64,000 nucleotides of DNA from Neisseria zoodegmatis (GTDB taxonomy: Bacteria > Pseudomonadota > Gammaproteobacteria > Burkholderiales > Neisseriaceae). Both the position numbers and the translations under genes were made by a program. The notes below the pieces were generated by a model. That model was not told the DNA's origin. It did no database searches and saw only the letters and a list, made by a program, of their open reading frames with translations. Positions 9,474 to 19,653 of the stretch are shown here, in pieces. Location of the stretch: the NCBI RefSeq assembly GCF_900187305.1, contig NZ_LT906434.1:1798001-1862000 (forward strand), in the 5' to 3' direction. Every line of letters begins with the position of its first letter. Within the stretch, counting starts at the first letter, position 1.

Positions 9474-9650
9474 CAACGGCGGCTTGACTGCAAAGACCAA
9501 AGCAGGACTTCAACAGCTTGAGGCCGTCTGAACATTTCCCAATATTAGGCGGATATCTAATCCGTTTCTATCCGCTTCTTTGGCTTGGCTTTTGGTGTGC
9601 TGTTTCTTTCACTATTTTTAATCGGAATGTCGAAACGCATAGAGCAATAA

Positions 9651-9681
9651 AAAGGCCGTCTGAAATTTTCAGACGGCCTTT
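9651..9681. terminator. DUS-pair terminator
   Basis: AAAGGCCGTCTGAAA and TTTCAGACGGCCTTT form a 15-bp stem with almost no loop, downstream of the alcohol dehydrogenase on the reverse strand. Confidence 0.75.
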
Positions 9682-9709
9682 AGATTCAAATCAAATCAGC
9701 ATTGAACTA

Positions 9710-10855
9710 TTAAGCAGGATCAAACGCTGCTTCGTAGATGCCGATAATCTGCTCTTTGTTGGCTTGAATCGGGTTGGTAAAGCCGCAAACGTCTTTCAAA
9801 GCGTTGTCGGCCAACACGCCGAAGTCTTCCTGTTTCACGCCCAGCTCTTTCAAAGATTTGGGGATGCCGACGATACGGGCCAGTTTGGTAATCGCGTCGA
9901 TCACGTTCAAGCCTTTCAAATCGCTGTTGTATTTACCTAAAATGGCGCCGATTTCGTCCAAACGCTCTTTAGCAGCCTGTTGGTTGAAGCGCTCAACGTG
10001 AGGCAGCAGCAGTGCGTTACACACACCGTGTGGCAGGTCGTAGAAACCGCCCAATTGGTGTGCCATCGCGTGAACATAGCCCAAAGAAGCGTTGTTGAAC
10101 GCCATACCTGCCAAGAATTGGGCGTAAGCCATTTTTTCGCGGGCTTCTTTGTTTTTCGGTTCGTGAACGGCAGTGGGCAGATAGCCTGCAATCAGTTCGA
10201 TGGCTTTCAGCGCGCAAGCGTCGGTAATCGGTGAAGCAATAGTAGAAACATAAGCTTCCACTGCGTGGGTCAAGGCGTCCATACCGGTAGCTGCCGTCAG
10301 CGGAGCGGGCATACCTTCCATCAAAGAAGGATCGTTTACCGACAGCAGCGGCGTTACGTTTTTATCGACAATCGCCATTTTCACATGACGGGCTTCGTCG
10401 GTAATCACGGCAAAGCGGGTCATTTCAGAAGCCGTACCGGCAGTGGTATTGATGGCAATCAAAGGCAGTTGCGGTTTTTTCGATTTATCCAAACCTTCGT
10501 AGTCTTCGATTTTGCCGCCGTTGGTGGTCACAATCGCTACTGCTTTGGCGCAGTCGTGTGAAGATCCGCCGCCCAAAGAAACGATGAAATCCGCACCGGC
10601 TTCTTTCAAGGCTGCCAAACCGTCATTTACGTTGGTTACGGTCGGGTTGGGCTGTGCTTTGTCGAATACTGCATAATCAATGTTTTTTTCTTTCAACAAA
10701 CCGCCGATTTTGTCGGCAACGCCCATTTTGCTCAAACCGCCGTCGGTAACGATCAATGCTTTTTTCAAGCCCAAAGCGCTAATCACATCCATCGCTTCGG
10801 CCAAGGCGTTTTCGCCCAAGATGTTTTGAACGGGCATAAAGAATTGTGTTGCCAT
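9710..10855 (-). CDS. Iron-containing alcohol dehydrogenase (group III)
   Basis: An NAD(P)-linked alcohol dehydrogenase of 381 residues, close in layout to FucO/YiaY/AdhB enzymes. The nucleotide site [11 protein letters not shown] is near residue 97. The iron-binding histidines lie in [19 protein letters not shown] (two His) and nearby Asp/His positions. AAGGAG is correctly spaced before ATG 10855. It is monocistronic. The physiological alcohol cannot be named from sequence. Confidence 0.9.
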   Translation of the reverse strand: MATQFFMPVQNILGENALAEAMDVISALGLKKALIVTDGGLSKMGVADKIGGLLKEKNIDYAVFDKAQPNPTVTNVNDGLAALKEAGADFIVSLGGGSSHDCAKAVAIVTTNGGKIEDYEGLDKSKKPQLPLIAINTTAGTASEMTRFAVITDEARHVKMAIVDKNVTPLLSVNDPSLMEGMPAPLTAATGMDALTHAVEAYVSTIASPITDACALKAIELIAGYLPTAVHEPKNKEAREKMAYAQFLAGMAFNNASLGYVHAMAHQLGGFYDLPHGVCNALLLPHVERFNQQAAKERLDEIGAILGKYNSDLKGLNVIDAITKLARIVGIPKSLKELGVKQEDFGVLADNALKDVCGFTNPIQANKEQIIGIYEAAFDPA

Positions 10856-10898
10856 GATTGTGCTCCTTAGTAGTTGTGTTCGTTATTTGAAAGAAATC

Positions 10899-10934
10899 CA
10901 TCAATGCCATGATTTTTTATGAACGGCATTGATG
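10899..10934. promoter_or_regulatory. Inverted repeat in the alcohol dehydrogenase leader
   Basis: CATCAATGCC (10899-10908) and GGCATTGATG (10925-10934) form a perfect 10-bp inverted repeat with a 16-base spacer, about 45-80 bases upstream of the dehydrogenase start. TTGTTT-16-TATAAA on the reverse strand, near 10990-11030, could be its promoter. The repeat may be an operator or an mRNA stem-loop. Confidence 0.4.
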
Positions 10935-11178
10935 TGTTGAAATTGCCATAAGGCAGGAGGCACTGCAATCGAAACACGTTGAAATTAACGGTTTTTTTAT
11001 ATTCCAACGTTTATTTGAAACAAATATAATCTTTTTTTAACATAATTTAAATCATCGATTGCGCTTTGAAACTTTTTTCAGACGGCCTAAATGTTTCAAA
11101 ACCGCTTTGCAAAGAAAATGTTTGAACTGCTTATCCAAAATCTTTTCAAACCCCCTCTTCCCGCCATTCATCCATAAG

Positions 11179-11228
11179 AAAACGGCGTTTCCCGACAAGT
11201 TTTACCCTGCCTGTGGAAACGCCGTTTT
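11179..11228. terminator. Long-stem hairpin
   Basis: AAAACGGCGTTTCC (11179-11192) pairs with GGAAACGCCGTTTT (11215-11228), a perfect 14-bp stem with T runs on both strands. It is placed to end yicC transcription. The rest of 10.86-11.28 kb shows the dehydrogenase promoter region and one DUS. Confidence 0.6.
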
Positions 11229-11285
11229 TAATTACCAATATTCAATATCAGCCTGCCGCAACATTAAGAAGGCCGTCTGAAAAAA

Positions 11286-12158
11286 TCATTCGATATTCTG
11301 AACCTGTTCGCGCATCTGCTCGATCAATACTTTCAATTCCACCGAAGCCTGCGTGCATTCGGCGGCAATCGCTTTGCTGCCGAGGGTGTTGGCTTCGCGG
11401 TTGAGCTCCTGCATCAAAAAGTCCAAACGCTTGCCGACGCTGCCTTGCGAGCTGGTTACGATGCGGCGCACTTCTTCGATGTGGGTGCGCAGGCGGCTGA
11501 ATTCTTCGTCAACATCCGATTTTTGGATAAACAGCGCAAATTCCTGCTGAAGGCGGTCGTTGTCGATGTTTTCTACTGCTTCCTGCAAGCGGGTGCGTAC
11601 TTTTTCCATATGCGCTTCAAGCAGTTGGGGAAACACGCTGCTCAAGCCGTTGATGATTTTTTCCATTTCGTACAAACGCATCAGCAAATGCTGCGCCAAT
11701 TTTTCGCCTTCGCGCGCACGGGCGGCGGTAAAGTCAGCCAGTGCTTGGGTCAGCAGGTTTTTCAGCGTTTCGGTAAACGTTTCTTCGTCTTCGTTTTGGC
11801 TGGCCAGCACGCCGGGGAATTTTAGAATATCGGCCACCGTCAGCTTGCCCAAATCATCGTGGGCTTTGCGCCATTTTTTGTTTAACTCCGCCAATTGGGC
11901 AACCAACTCTTCGTTCACGGCCAATCCCTGCCCGCTTTGGGCGATGTCTTGAATCTGAATGCGGCACTCGAGTTTGCCCCGTGCGGCGCTGGCTGCGATG
12001 CTCTCGCGCAAGGTGTTTTCCAGATGGCGCAGGTTGTCGGGCATGCGGAACTGCACGTCCAAATAGCGGTGGTTCACCGCGCGGATTTCGAGATTGATAC
12101 GTTTGCCGCCGCATTCGCCTGCCGCATTGGCAAAGCCGGTCATACTGTGGATGGTCAT
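11286..12158 (-). CDS. yicC: YicC family endoribonuclease
   Basis: A 290-residue YicC/YloC protein, a family reported to have endoribonuclease activity. It begins with the hallmark MTGFA strand (residues 6-10) and ends with the acidic VKVLIEQMREQVQNIE block. The central ENIDNDRLQQEFALFIQKSDVDEEFSRLRTH helix is typical. It is divergent from rph, with which it is often linked. Confidence 0.9.
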   Translation of the reverse strand: MTIHSMTGFANAAGECGGKRINLEIRAVNHRYLDVQFRMPDNLRHLENTLRESIAASAARGKLECRIQIQDIAQSGQGLAVNEELVAQLAELNKKWRKAHDDLGKLTVADILKFPGVLASQNEDEETFTETLKNLLTQALADFTAARAREGEKLAQHLLMRLYEMEKIINGLSSVFPQLLEAHMEKVRTRLQEAVENIDNDRLQQEFALFIQKSDVDEEFSRLRTHIEEVRRIVTSSQGSVGKRLDFLMQELNREANTLGSKAIAAECTQASVELKVLIEQMREQVQNIE

Positions 12159-12258
12159 GGTGTTTTACTCCGTTTCAAAAATATCGAGTGAAATCTTAGA
12201 AAATATACCACAATCCGGCATGTTATAATCCGCTCCACTTGAGATTAAAGGAATGTTT

Positions 12259-13008
12259 ATGACTGCCTACACCCGTACTTCCCGCCCTGCCGATTCGCTG
12301 CGCAATATCACCATCACCCCCGGTTTTCTGCCTCATGCCGACGGCTCGTGCTTGATTGAGTTCGGCAACACCAAAGTGATTTGCACCGCTTCAATCGACG
12401 AAAACCTGCCGCCCTTTCTGCGCGGCAAAGATCAGGGCTGGGTAACGGCGGAATACGGCATGCTGCCCGCGTCCACCGCTTCACGCATGCGCCGCGAAGC
12501 CGCTGCGGGCAAACAAAGCGGGCGCACGCAGGAAATCCAGCGCTTAATCGGCCGTTCGCTGCGGGCGGTGGTTGAATTGGACAAACTGGGCGAGCGTCAG
12601 ATTCTGATTGACTGCGACGTGATTCAGGCCGACGGCGGCACGCGCACGGCGTCGATTACGGGTGCGTTTGTCGCTTTGCAGATGGCGGTAAACAAATTGG
12701 TTGAATCCGGCATGTTGATTCAAAACCCAATCCGCGAGGCCGTAGCCGCCGTGTCGGTGGGCGTGGTCGGCGGCGTACCGCTTCTGGATTTAGATTACCC
12801 CGAAGATTCCGGCTGCGACAGCGACGTTAATCTGGTGATGACGGCTTCGGGCAAAATCATTGAAATACAGGGCACCGCCGAAGGTGCGCCGTTCAGCCTC
12901 GAAGAACTCAACCAATTGATCAGCTTGGGCAAAAAAGGCATTGAAGAATTGTTCGACCACCAACAGCAAGCCTTGGAAAAAGTGGCAAACGGCGTTCAGA
13001 CGGCCTGA
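12259..13008 (+). CDS. rph: Ribonuclease PH
   Basis: A phosphorolytic 3'-5' exoribonuclease that trims tRNA 3' ends, 249 residues. It carries [11 protein letters not shown] near the N-terminus, [14 protein letters not shown] and [16 protein letters not shown], and the [19 protein letters not shown] active-site block. AAAGGA is at the right distance from the second ATG (12259), and too close to the first (12253). The last codons, VQTA, are written by an uptake sequence. Confidence 0.95.
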   Translation: MTAYTRTSRPADSLRNITITPGFLPHADGSCLIEFGNTKVICTASIDENLPPFLRGKDQGWVTAEYGMLPASTASRMRREAAAGKQSGRTQEIQRLIGRSLRAVVELDKLGERQILIDCDVIQADGGTRTASITGAFVALQMAVNKLVESGMLIQNPIREAVAAVSVGVVGGVPLLDLDYPEDSGCDSDVNLVMTASGKIIEIQGTAEGAPFSLEELNQLISLGKKGIEELFDHQQQALEKVANGVQTA

Positions 13009-13017
13009 TAGCTTTAC

Positions 13018-13047
13018 AGGCCGTCTGAACGGCTTTTCAGACGGCCT
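13018..13047. terminator. DUS-pair terminator of rph
   Basis: AGGCCGTCTGAA (13018-13029) and TTCAGACGGCCT (13036-13047) form a stem directly after rph. Confidence 0.7.
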
Positions 13048-13093
13048 ACACCCAGCGGCATACGCTCTCCCGCTTTCATTCGGAAGTCATTTT

Positions 13094-13432
13094 ATGAAAA
13101 ACAAAATGTTGATACCTTTGGCTTTATTAGCCTCCGCTTGCAGCCAACCCACTGTACAAACCGCCACAGGTTCATACGTTTACGGCCATGAAGTAGAAAG
13201 TTTTATCCCCTGCGGCTCCGAATCTGCATACTGGGCTACCGGCAGCAGCAGCGTATTGCAGCCCCTGCAAAATGCTTCCCTGCAAAAAGCGCAACAAACC
13301 GGCAATCCCTATCAGCCCGTTTACATTACGGCCGAGTACACCGATCAAGGCAAAACTTCTGAAGGATTTGCCGCCGAATACGATTCCGTTATCGAAATTC
13401 ACAAAGCCGTGCCTGCGGAAGGCTGCCCCTAA
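13094..13432 (+). CDS. Small lipoprotein, unknown function
   Basis: A 112-residue exported protein. It starts MKNKMLIPLALLASAC, a short signal with a lipobox-like end (ASAC), so Cys16 is the probable lipidated residue. The mature part has two more cysteines (CGSES near residue 36 and GCP at the end), perhaps one disulfide. I do not recognise the family. The start at ATG 13094 is chosen because the signal begins there. Confidence 0.65.
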   Translation: MKNKMLIPLALLASACSQPTVQTATGSYVYGHEVESFIPCGSESAYWATGSSSVLQPLQNASLQKAQQTGNPYQPVYITAEYTDQGKTSEGFAAEYDSVIEIHKAVPAEGCP

Positions 13433-13439
13433 ACACACG

Positions 13440-13475
13440 AGGCCGTCTGAAATATTCTTTTTTTTCAGACGGCCT
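13440..13475. terminator. DUS-pair terminator
   Basis: AGGCCGTCTGAA and TTCAGACGGCCT with a T-rich loop, 5 bases after the lipoprotein stop. Confidence 0.7.
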
Positions 13476-13497
13476 GACACATTCCGTTTTACCCTTT

Positions 13498-14688
13498 ATG
13501 AGCAAACATATCCTACTCGGCATCAGCGGCGGCATTGCCGCTTATAAATCCTGCGAACTCGTGCGCCTGTTGAAAAAGCAAGGCCACAGCGTAACCGTTG
13601 CCATGAGCCGCGCCGCCACCGAATTCGTGCAGCCGCTGACCTTCCAAGCCTTGAGCGACCACCCCGTTTTGGCGGAAACCCACGCCGGCGGCAGCGGCAA
13701 CGGCATGGCGCACATCAATCTCACGCGCGAAGCCGATGTGTTTCTGATCGCTCCCGCCAGCGCCAACACCATCGCCAAAATCGCCCACGGCATTGCCGAC
13801 AACCTGCTCACCAACCTCGCCGCCGCGCGCAAATGCCCGCTGGCCGTTGCGCCCGCCATGAATGTAGAAATGTGGTTCAACCCCGCCAATCAGCGTAACA
13901 TCGCCCAACTGATTTCAGACGGCATCACCGTATTCCCGCCGGCATCGGGCGAACAGGCGTGCGGCGAAACCGGCGTAGGCCGTATGCCCGAAGCCGTAGA
14001 ATTGGCCGACCTGCTGCCCGATGTGTGGATGGCAAAATCGCTACAAGGCAAAAAAATACTGCTCACGGCGGGCGCAACGTTTGAAGCCATCGACCCCGTG
14101 CGCGGCATTACCAACATCTCCAGCGGCCAAATGGGCATGGCACTCGCCCGCGCCTGCCGTGCCGCCGGTGCCGAAGTCACCCTGATTTACGGCCAAATTC
14201 AGACGGCCTTACCCGCAGGTTTGGCCCATGTCGAACAAGCCGTCAGCGCCGAAGCCATGTACCGCGCCGTGATAAAACACATCGACCGGCAAGACGTATT
14301 TATTTCCGTGGCCGCCGTGGCCGACTACAAAGTCAAAAACAGCAGCGCGCAGAAACTGAAAAAAGACAGCACCGGCACTCCACCCGTGATTGAGCTGGAA
14401 GAAAACCCCGACATCCTCGCCTCCGTCGCCGCCCTGCCCAATGCACCTTTCTGCGTCGGCTTTGCTGCCGAGAGCCAAAACGTGCTCGAATACGCACGCG
14501 CCAAGCGGCTGAAAAAAGGCATTCCCATGCTGGTCGCAAACGATGTGGCCGTGGCGATGGGCAAAACCGTCAACCGCATCACGATTATCGACGAACAAGG
14601 CGAAACCGAATTTCCCGAAACCGACAAACAGCAAGCCGCCGCAGCCATCACGGCCAGACTGGCGGCCTTGCTGGCTCAACAACCATAA
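13498..14688 (+). CDS. coaBC: Phosphopantothenoylcysteine decarboxylase / synthetase
   Basis: Bifunctional coenzyme A enzyme (CoaC decarboxylase and CoaB ligase) of 396 residues. The flavoprotein half has GISGGIAAYK, the active-site block PAMNVEMW, and SGEQACGETGVGRM with the catalytic Cys. The ligase half starts near residue 185 with KILLTAGATFEAIDPVR and has the later KKDS/KKG nucleotide-binding segments. Full length and intact. Confidence 0.95.
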   Translation: MSKHILLGISGGIAAYKSCELVRLLKKQGHSVTVAMSRAATEFVQPLTFQALSDHPVLAETHAGGSGNGMAHINLTREADVFLIAPASANTIAKIAHGIADNLLTNLAAARKCPLAVAPAMNVEMWFNPANQRNIAQLISDGITVFPPASGEQACGETGVGRMPEAVELADLLPDVWMAKSLQGKKILLTAGATFEAIDPVRGITNISSGQMGMALARACRAAGAEVTLIYGQIQTALPAGLAHVEQAVSAEAMYRAVIKHIDRQDVFISVAAVADYKVKNSSAQKLKKDSTGTPPVIELEENPDILASVAALPNAPFCVGFAAESQNVLEYARAKRLKKGIPMLVANDVAVAMGKTVNRITIIDEQGETEFPETDKQQAAAAITARLAALLAQQP

Positions 14689-14780
14689 AACAGTCTGCAC
14701 GGAATGTTTTCAGACGGCCTAAAAAACTTGTCTTACCGCCTAAAGAAACATCCCAAGCACAAAACCAATAAGGACACCTC

Positions 14781-15416
14781 ATGCACACCAAACTCAGCGC
14801 TTTAGTGCTTTTAGCAGCATTTTCATCACCGTTGTTTGCTTCACAAGTCGAAACTGCTGCCGAACCGGTTAAAGAATGGGCGCAACCCATCAAACAAGAA
14901 GCGAATCTTTACCGCATCGACCACAAACTCTACCGCAGCGAACAGCTTACCGCCGCCGATGCCGACGACCTTGAAAGAATCGGCGTTAAAAGCGTGATCA
15001 ACCTGCGCTTTTTCGACCGCAACGACAACGAAACCACTTTAGCCGGCCGCAATTTCAACCTGCTCAACCGCCCGCTGCTCACTTGGCGCATCAAGCCGAA
15101 AGATATTGCCGATACGCTTTATATGATTGAAGAAAATCAGAAAAACGGCCCGGTATTGATACACTGCTACCACGGCGCCGACCGCACCGGCCTGATTTCG
15201 GCCATGTATCGGATTGTGTATCAAGGCTGGACGATTGAAGAAGCCAAAGCCGAAATGCAAAACGGCCCTTACGGTTTCCACAGCATTTGGAAAAACATCG
15301 GCAAGCTGTTTACCGAAACCAATGTTGCCGAAGTCAAAAGCCATCTCGAAACCCTGCGCCTGCAAAACAGCTACCGACAAGCCGGAAAACGGGTTGATAC
15401 TTTGGCACAGCGTTAA
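14781..15416 (+). CDS. Exported tyrosine/dual-specificity phosphatase-like protein
   Basis: A 211-residue protein with a signal peptide cut after about residue 20 (SPLFAS). It carries the cysteine-phosphatase P-loop HCYHGADRTG, with Cys129 and Arg135, and the upstream Asp-rich loop FFDRNDNE. The fold is that of the DSP/PTP superfamily, and the predicted place is the periplasm. The substrate is unknown. AAGGACACC lies before the ATG. Neisserial homologues may act on phosphoproteins, inositol phosphates or surface phosphates; the sequence does not decide. Confidence 0.78.
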   Translation: MHTKLSALVLLAAFSSPLFASQVETAAEPVKEWAQPIKQEANLYRIDHKLYRSEQLTAADADDLERIGVKSVINLRFFDRNDNETTLAGRNFNLLNRPLLTWRIKPKDIADTLYMIEENQKNGPVLIHCYHGADRTGLISAMYRIVYQGWTIEEAKAEMQNGPYGFHSIWKNIGKLFTETNVAEVKSHLETLRLQNSYRQAGKRVDTLAQR

Positions 15417-15468
15417 ACACGCGCTTAACTGCCTGTATCAACAACCGCAAAGCTTCAATAGCAAAATC

Positions 15469-15513
15469 AAAACGCTGAAATCCCAGCCATCGGGGGATTT
15501 CAGCGTTTTTTCA
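15469..15513. terminator. Rho-independent terminator
   Basis: AAAACGCTGAAATCCC (15469-15484) and GGGATTTCAGCGTTTT (15494-15509), a 16-bp stem, followed by TTTC. It serves the phosphatase and perhaps cysG on the other strand. Confidence 0.85.
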
Positions 15514-15551
15514 TCTCTGTTTAAACTGCCTATCCGCAGCATCCAACATCA

Positions 15552-16961
15552 TCACGCCGCGTGAATCTGCGCCATTTCCAAAGCAGGCTCGCTGTCGGCA
15601 AACCAGCGCAATTCCTCGCGCAACGCCACCACTTCGCCGATAACCATCAAAGCCGGGCGCGGGGCGTGCGCGGCCATGTGCGGCAAGTCTTTCAGACGGC
15701 CTGTCTGCACGCTTTGGTGTGCCAGCGTGCCGTTGGACACCACCGCCACGGGCGTATCGGCGCTGCGGCCGTATTCAATCAGCTTGGCGGCAATATCGGC
15801 AGCCTTGAGCGTGCCCATATAAACCACAAGCGTTTGATGGCTCAAGGCCAGCGTGCGCCAGTCGGGTTCGCTGCCGTCGTGGCGGCTGTGGCCGGTGATG
15901 AACAACGCACTTTGGGCGCAATCGCGGTGGGTCAGCGGAATGCCCGCATAGGCTGTGGCGCCGAGTGCGGCGGTAATGCCCGGCACGATACGGTAAGGAA
16001 TACCCGCTTCGGCCAGCACTTGCGCTTCTTCGCCGCCGCGCCCGAACACAAAAGGATCGCCGCCTTTCAGCCGCACCACGCGCTTGCCTTCCTGAGCGTA
16101 TTGAACCAGCAGGCGGTTGGTGGCTTCCTGCTGCACATGATGCGCGCCCGCACGTTTGCCGACGCTGATTTTATCGGCATCTTTGCGCACCATCGCCAAA
16201 ATTTCGTCCGACACCAGCGCGTCGTACAACACCACATCGGCAGCCTGAATCGCCTGCAGCGCGTGTATCGTCAGCAAACCCGCATCGCCCGGACCTGCAC
16301 CGACCAACACCACTTCTCCGCGCGGCGTGTCTAAATTGGCGAGCCGTGCCGACAATTCGGCTTCTGCCGCGGCACGGTTGCCCTGCGCCACAAACGTGCT
16401 GAAACGGCTTGCGAACAGGTTTTCCCAAAAACGCCGCCTCTCGGGCATCGTGCGAACCGCTTTTTTCACCCTGCTCCGCCATTCGCCCGCAATCTCGGCC
16501 ATTGTGCCGGTGTGCAGCGGCACCAGCGTTTCAATCGCCTGCCGCCAGTAGCGCGCCAACACAGGCGCAGTGCCGCCGCTGGACACGGCGATTTTGATCG
16601 GGCTGCGGTCAATCACGGCAGGCACGATAAACGAACACAAATCCAGCGTATCCACCGTGTTGCAAAATATGCCGCGCGCCTCGGCCGCTTCAAACACGCT
16701 GCGGTTGAGCGCGGCATCGTCGGTTGCGGCAATCACAAGGAATACGCCGTCGAGAAAGGCCGTCTGAAAAGATATGCCCAGCCATTCGATGCGGTTTTGC
16801 TGCCGCCATGTTTCAAAACGCGGGCTGAGTGCGGCGGCGGCCACGCGCACCTGCGCACCGGCCTGTATCAAACTCTCGGCCTTGCGTTCGGCAACGTGCC
16901 CTGCGCCCACCAGCAAAACGGGGCGGCGGTTTAAATCGGCAAAAATCGGATAATGGCTCAT
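15552..16961 (-). CDS. cysG: Sirohaem synthase
   Basis: Trifunctional enzyme that methylates uroporphyrinogen III, oxidises precorrin-2 and inserts iron to give sirohaem. The 469-residue protein has the NAD-binding start VLLVGAGHVAERKAESL, the linker dimerisation region, then the methyltransferase half from about residue 215 with VVLVGAGPGDAGLLT and VRLKGGDPFVFGRGGEE. It follows cysI on the same strand, and sirohaem is the cofactor of CysI. Confidence 0.95.
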   Translation of the reverse strand: MSHYPIFADLNRRPVLLVGAGHVAERKAESLIQAGAQVRVAAAALSPRFETWRQQNRIEWLGISFQTAFLDGVFLVIAATDDAALNRSVFEAAEARGIFCNTVDTLDLCSFIVPAVIDRSPIKIAVSSGGTAPVLARYWRQAIETLVPLHTGTMAEIAGEWRSRVKKAVRTMPERRRFWENLFASRFSTFVAQGNRAAAEAELSARLANLDTPRGEVVLVGAGPGDAGLLTIHALQAIQAADVVLYDALVSDEILAMVRKDADKISVGKRAGAHHVQQEATNRLLVQYAQEGKRVVRLKGGDPFVFGRGGEEAQVLAEAGIPYRIVPGITAALGATAYAGIPLTHRDCAQSALFITGHSRHDGSEPDWRTLALSHQTLVVYMGTLKAADIAAKLIEYGRSADTPVAVVSNGTLAHQSVQTGRLKDLPHMAAHAPRPALMVIGEVVALREELRWFADSEPALEMAQIHAA

Positions 16962-17150
16962 AGCGGTTCCTTGTGAATGTGGTCGGCGGTCTGGCTGCCG
17001 CTTTGGTTGTCGAAAATATTAAAACGGTTTATGCCGCAACCAAAGGAACGGTTTTTGCTTTGCTTATGGTGTTTGGTTATATGGTTGGGTGGGGATAAAA
17101 AAGCGATACTTTTGCTCATACTGAAAAGTCAAAGCCGGGCTTAAAAAGTT

Positions 17151-17188
17151 TGAGGCCGTCTGAAAGCAAACCTTTTCAGACGGCCTCA
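17151..17188. terminator. DUS-pair terminator of cysI
   Basis: TGAGGCCGTCTGAAA (17151-17165) and TTTCAGACGGCCTCA (17174-17188) form a 15-bp stem between cysI and cysG, so the two genes may be separate transcripts. Confidence 0.65.
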
Positions 17189-17212
17189 AACGTACAGCCA
17201 AACTCCCTCGAA

Positions 17213-18979
17213 TCACGCCGCCCAAAAATCGCGCGGCGCATCCAGCACGGGTTTCACGATGCCGGTGCGTATGGCAAAGTCGCCGAAGCCTTCGTTTTTC
17301 AGACGGCCTTTCACCCATTCGCCCAGCCAACCGTCGATGATGTCCAAAATCTCCGCTTCGGTGATGTTTTCTTTAAACAGGCGCGGAATGCGTGTGCCTT
17401 CGCGGTTGCCGCCGGTGTAGAGGTTGTAGCGGCCTACCGCTTTGCCGACCAAGCCGATTTCGGCAATCATGGCGCGGCCGCAACCGTTGGGGCAGCCCGT
17501 AATGCGCAGCACGATATGCTCTTGCTGCAAGCTGTGTTTGGCAAACAGCGCATCCAGCTTGTCAGTGAATTGCGGCAGAAAGCGTTCGGCTTCGGCCATC
17601 GCCAGCGGGCAGGTCGGCAGCGACACGCACGCCATGCTGTGTTCGCGCTGCGGGGTAACGGCATCGCTGATCAAGCCGTGTTCGCGGGCGATGGTTTCGA
17701 TTTTGGCTTTATCGCGCGGCGCGATATTGGCCACGATCAGGTTTTGGTTGGCGGTAAGGCGGAAATCGCCTTTGTGGACTTTGGCGATTTCGCGCATACC
17801 GGTTTTCAGCGGCCTGCCGGGGTAATCGAGCAGACGGCCGTTTTCGATAAACAGGGTAAGGTGCCAGTTTTTGTCTTCGCCCTGCACCCAGCCGATGCGG
17901 TCGCCGCGCGAGGTAAATTGATACGGGCGCACGGGTTCAAACTTCGCACCCATACGGTTTTCTACTTCTTCGATAAACACATCCACGCCCACGCGCTCGA
18001 GCGTGTAGCGGGTTTTGGCGTTTTTGCGGTCGCTGCGGTTGCCCCAGTCGCGCTGCACGGAAACCACGGCGGCGGCGGCATCTAGCGTTTTTTCCAGCGG
18101 CACGAAGCCGAATTCTTTGGCGGTGTTGGGATAGGTTTTGGTGTTGCCGTGCTCCATCGACAGGCCGCCGCCCACCAATACGTTGAAACCGACGAGTTTG
18201 CCGTTTTCGCCGATGGCCACGAAGTTCAAATCATTGGCATGTAAATCGACATCGTTGTGCGGCGGAATCACGACTGTGGTCTTGAACTTGCGCGGCAGGT
18301 AGTTTTTGCCGAGCACGGGTTCGGTGGCATCGCCGCTTTTCACACTTTCGGGCAGCGGTGCGGGCGCGGTGGTTTCGGTGGATTCGACTTTTTCGCCGTC
18401 CAGCCAGATTTCGGCATAGGCGCGGGTTTTCGGCAGCAAATGCTCGCTGATTTTTTTCGCCCATTCGTAGGCTTCTTTGTGCAGCCCGCTTTCAACGGGA
18501 TTGCTGGTGCACAACACATTGCGGTTCACGTCGCCGGCGGTGGCAATCGAATCCAAACCGAGCTTGTGCAGCCATTGGTGCATGGGTTTAATGTTTTCTT
18601 TGAGCACGCCGTGGAATTGGAAAGTTTGGCGGTTGGTAAGGCGGATGGAGCCGTATAAGGTATGTTCGGTGGCAAATTCGTCAATGCCCAGCCATTGCGC
18701 GGGCTGGATGATGCCGCCGGGCAAACGGCAGCGCAGCATCACGTTTTTCAGCGGCTCCAGTTTCTGCTCGACACGTTCGGCACGGATGTCGCGGTCGTCC
18801 TGCTCATACATGCCGTGAAAGCGGATCAGCTGGAAATTGTCACCATTGAAGCCTCCGGTGAGGTCGTCTGAAAGGTCGTTTTTAATCGTGCCTTCGAGAT
18901 AGCGGCTTTGGTCTTTGAGGCGTTCGTTGTCGGCAAGCGGCGCGTCGGGGAGTTTGGCTCTGGGGTCGGCGGCAGTCAT
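17213..18979 (-). CDS. cysI: Sulfite reductase haemoprotein (beta) subunit
   Basis: Reduces sulfite to sulfide with sirohaem and a 4Fe-4S cluster. At 588 residues it has the family length. The four cluster/sirohaem cysteines are seen as C-x5-C in CVSLPTC (near residue 450) and C-x3-C in CPNGC (near residue 495). GAGGAAC precedes ATG 18979. No flavoprotein subunit gene (cysJ) is adjacent; rbfA lies directly upstream in the opposite direction. Confidence 0.95.
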   Translation of the reverse strand: MTAADPRAKLPDAPLADNERLKDQSRYLEGTIKNDLSDDLTGGFNGDNFQLIRFHGMYEQDDRDIRAERVEQKLEPLKNVMLRCRLPGGIIQPAQWLGIDEFATEHTLYGSIRLTNRQTFQFHGVLKENIKPMHQWLHKLGLDSIATAGDVNRNVLCTSNPVESGLHKEAYEWAKKISEHLLPKTRAYAEIWLDGEKVESTETTAPAPLPESVKSGDATEPVLGKNYLPRKFKTTVVIPPHNDVDLHANDLNFVAIGENGKLVGFNVLVGGGLSMEHGNTKTYPNTAKEFGFVPLEKTLDAAAAVVSVQRDWGNRSDRKNAKTRYTLERVGVDVFIEEVENRMGAKFEPVRPYQFTSRGDRIGWVQGEDKNWHLTLFIENGRLLDYPGRPLKTGMREIAKVHKGDFRLTANQNLIVANIAPRDKAKIETIAREHGLISDAVTPQREHSMACVSLPTCPLAMAEAERFLPQFTDKLDALFAKHSLQQEHIVLRITGCPNGCGRAMIAEIGLVGKAVGRYNLYTGGNREGTRIPRLFKENITEAEILDIIDGWLGEWVKGRLKNEGFGDFAIRTGIVKPVLDAPRDFWAA

Positions 18980-19174
18980 GAATGTTCCTCGGCTTTATTG
19001 TTGTGATGCCGATACTGTATCGAGGCCGTCTGAAAAAAGGAAAGAATGCTTGGTTTTAATGTAAGAAAGATTGGTTATATAAAAACGGCAGGCAATGCTT
19101 TTTACACACTCTCGCACAACACTCTTCCTGACCGCGCGGCACAAAACCAGTATAATCACACCTCAACGTATCTC

Positions 19175-19202
19175 AGGCCGTCTGAAACGTTTTCAGACGG
19201 CA
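19175..19202. terminator. DUS pair upstream of rbfA
   Basis: Inverted uptake sequences with a 3-base loop, in the cysI-rbfA gap. A TATAAT at about 19151 could be the rbfA -10 box. Confidence 0.45.
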
Positions 19203-19224
19203 TCATTGCTTATCAAGGAAGACC

Positions 19225-19596
19225 ATGAGAAAACCACAACGCGGCTATGCCCGCCAAGACCGTGTTAAAGAGCAGATCATGCGCGAGCTGGCCGAGCTTG
19301 TGCGCACCGGCCTGAAAGACCCGCGCGCGGGCTTTATCACCATCAACGAGGTGGATGTAACCCGCGATTACAGCCATGCCACCGTTTACTACACCGTGCT
19401 CGACGACAGCACCCGCGAAATCACTGAAGACGCGCTCGAACATGCCAAAGGCTATCTGCGCACCGAATTGTCGAAACGCATCAAGCTTTTCAAAACGCCC
19501 GAGCTGCATTTCAAATACGACGAATCGCTCGAACGCGGCATGAGCATTTCCCACCTTATCGACAAAGTCGCGGCAGAAAAGCCCGTTGAAGATTAA
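19225..19596 (+). CDS. rbfA: Ribosome-binding factor A
   Basis: Cold-shock 30S maturation factor, 123 residues. It shows the KH-like fold with RVKEQIMRELAELV, DPRAGFITINEVDVTRDYSHATVYY and ELHFKYDESLERG, the family's conserved end. CAAGGAAG precedes ATG 19225. truB follows, the usual order. Confidence 0.94.
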   Translation: MRKPQRGYARQDRVKEQIMRELAELVRTGLKDPRAGFITINEVDVTRDYSHATVYYTVLDDSTREITEDALEHAKGYLRTELSKRIKLFKTPELHFKYDESLERGMSISHLIDKVAAEKPVED

Positions 19597-19602
19597 CACT
19601 CA

Positions 19603-19633
19603 AGGCCGTCTGAAATATCCGTTCAGACGGCCT
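19603..19633. terminator. DUS pair between rbfA and truB
   Basis: AGGCCGTCTGAA (19603-19614) and TTCAGACGGCCT (19622-19633) with a 7-base loop and no long T run. Confidence 0.5.
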
Positions 19634-19653
19634 CAAAACTCGTACCGGCCTCT

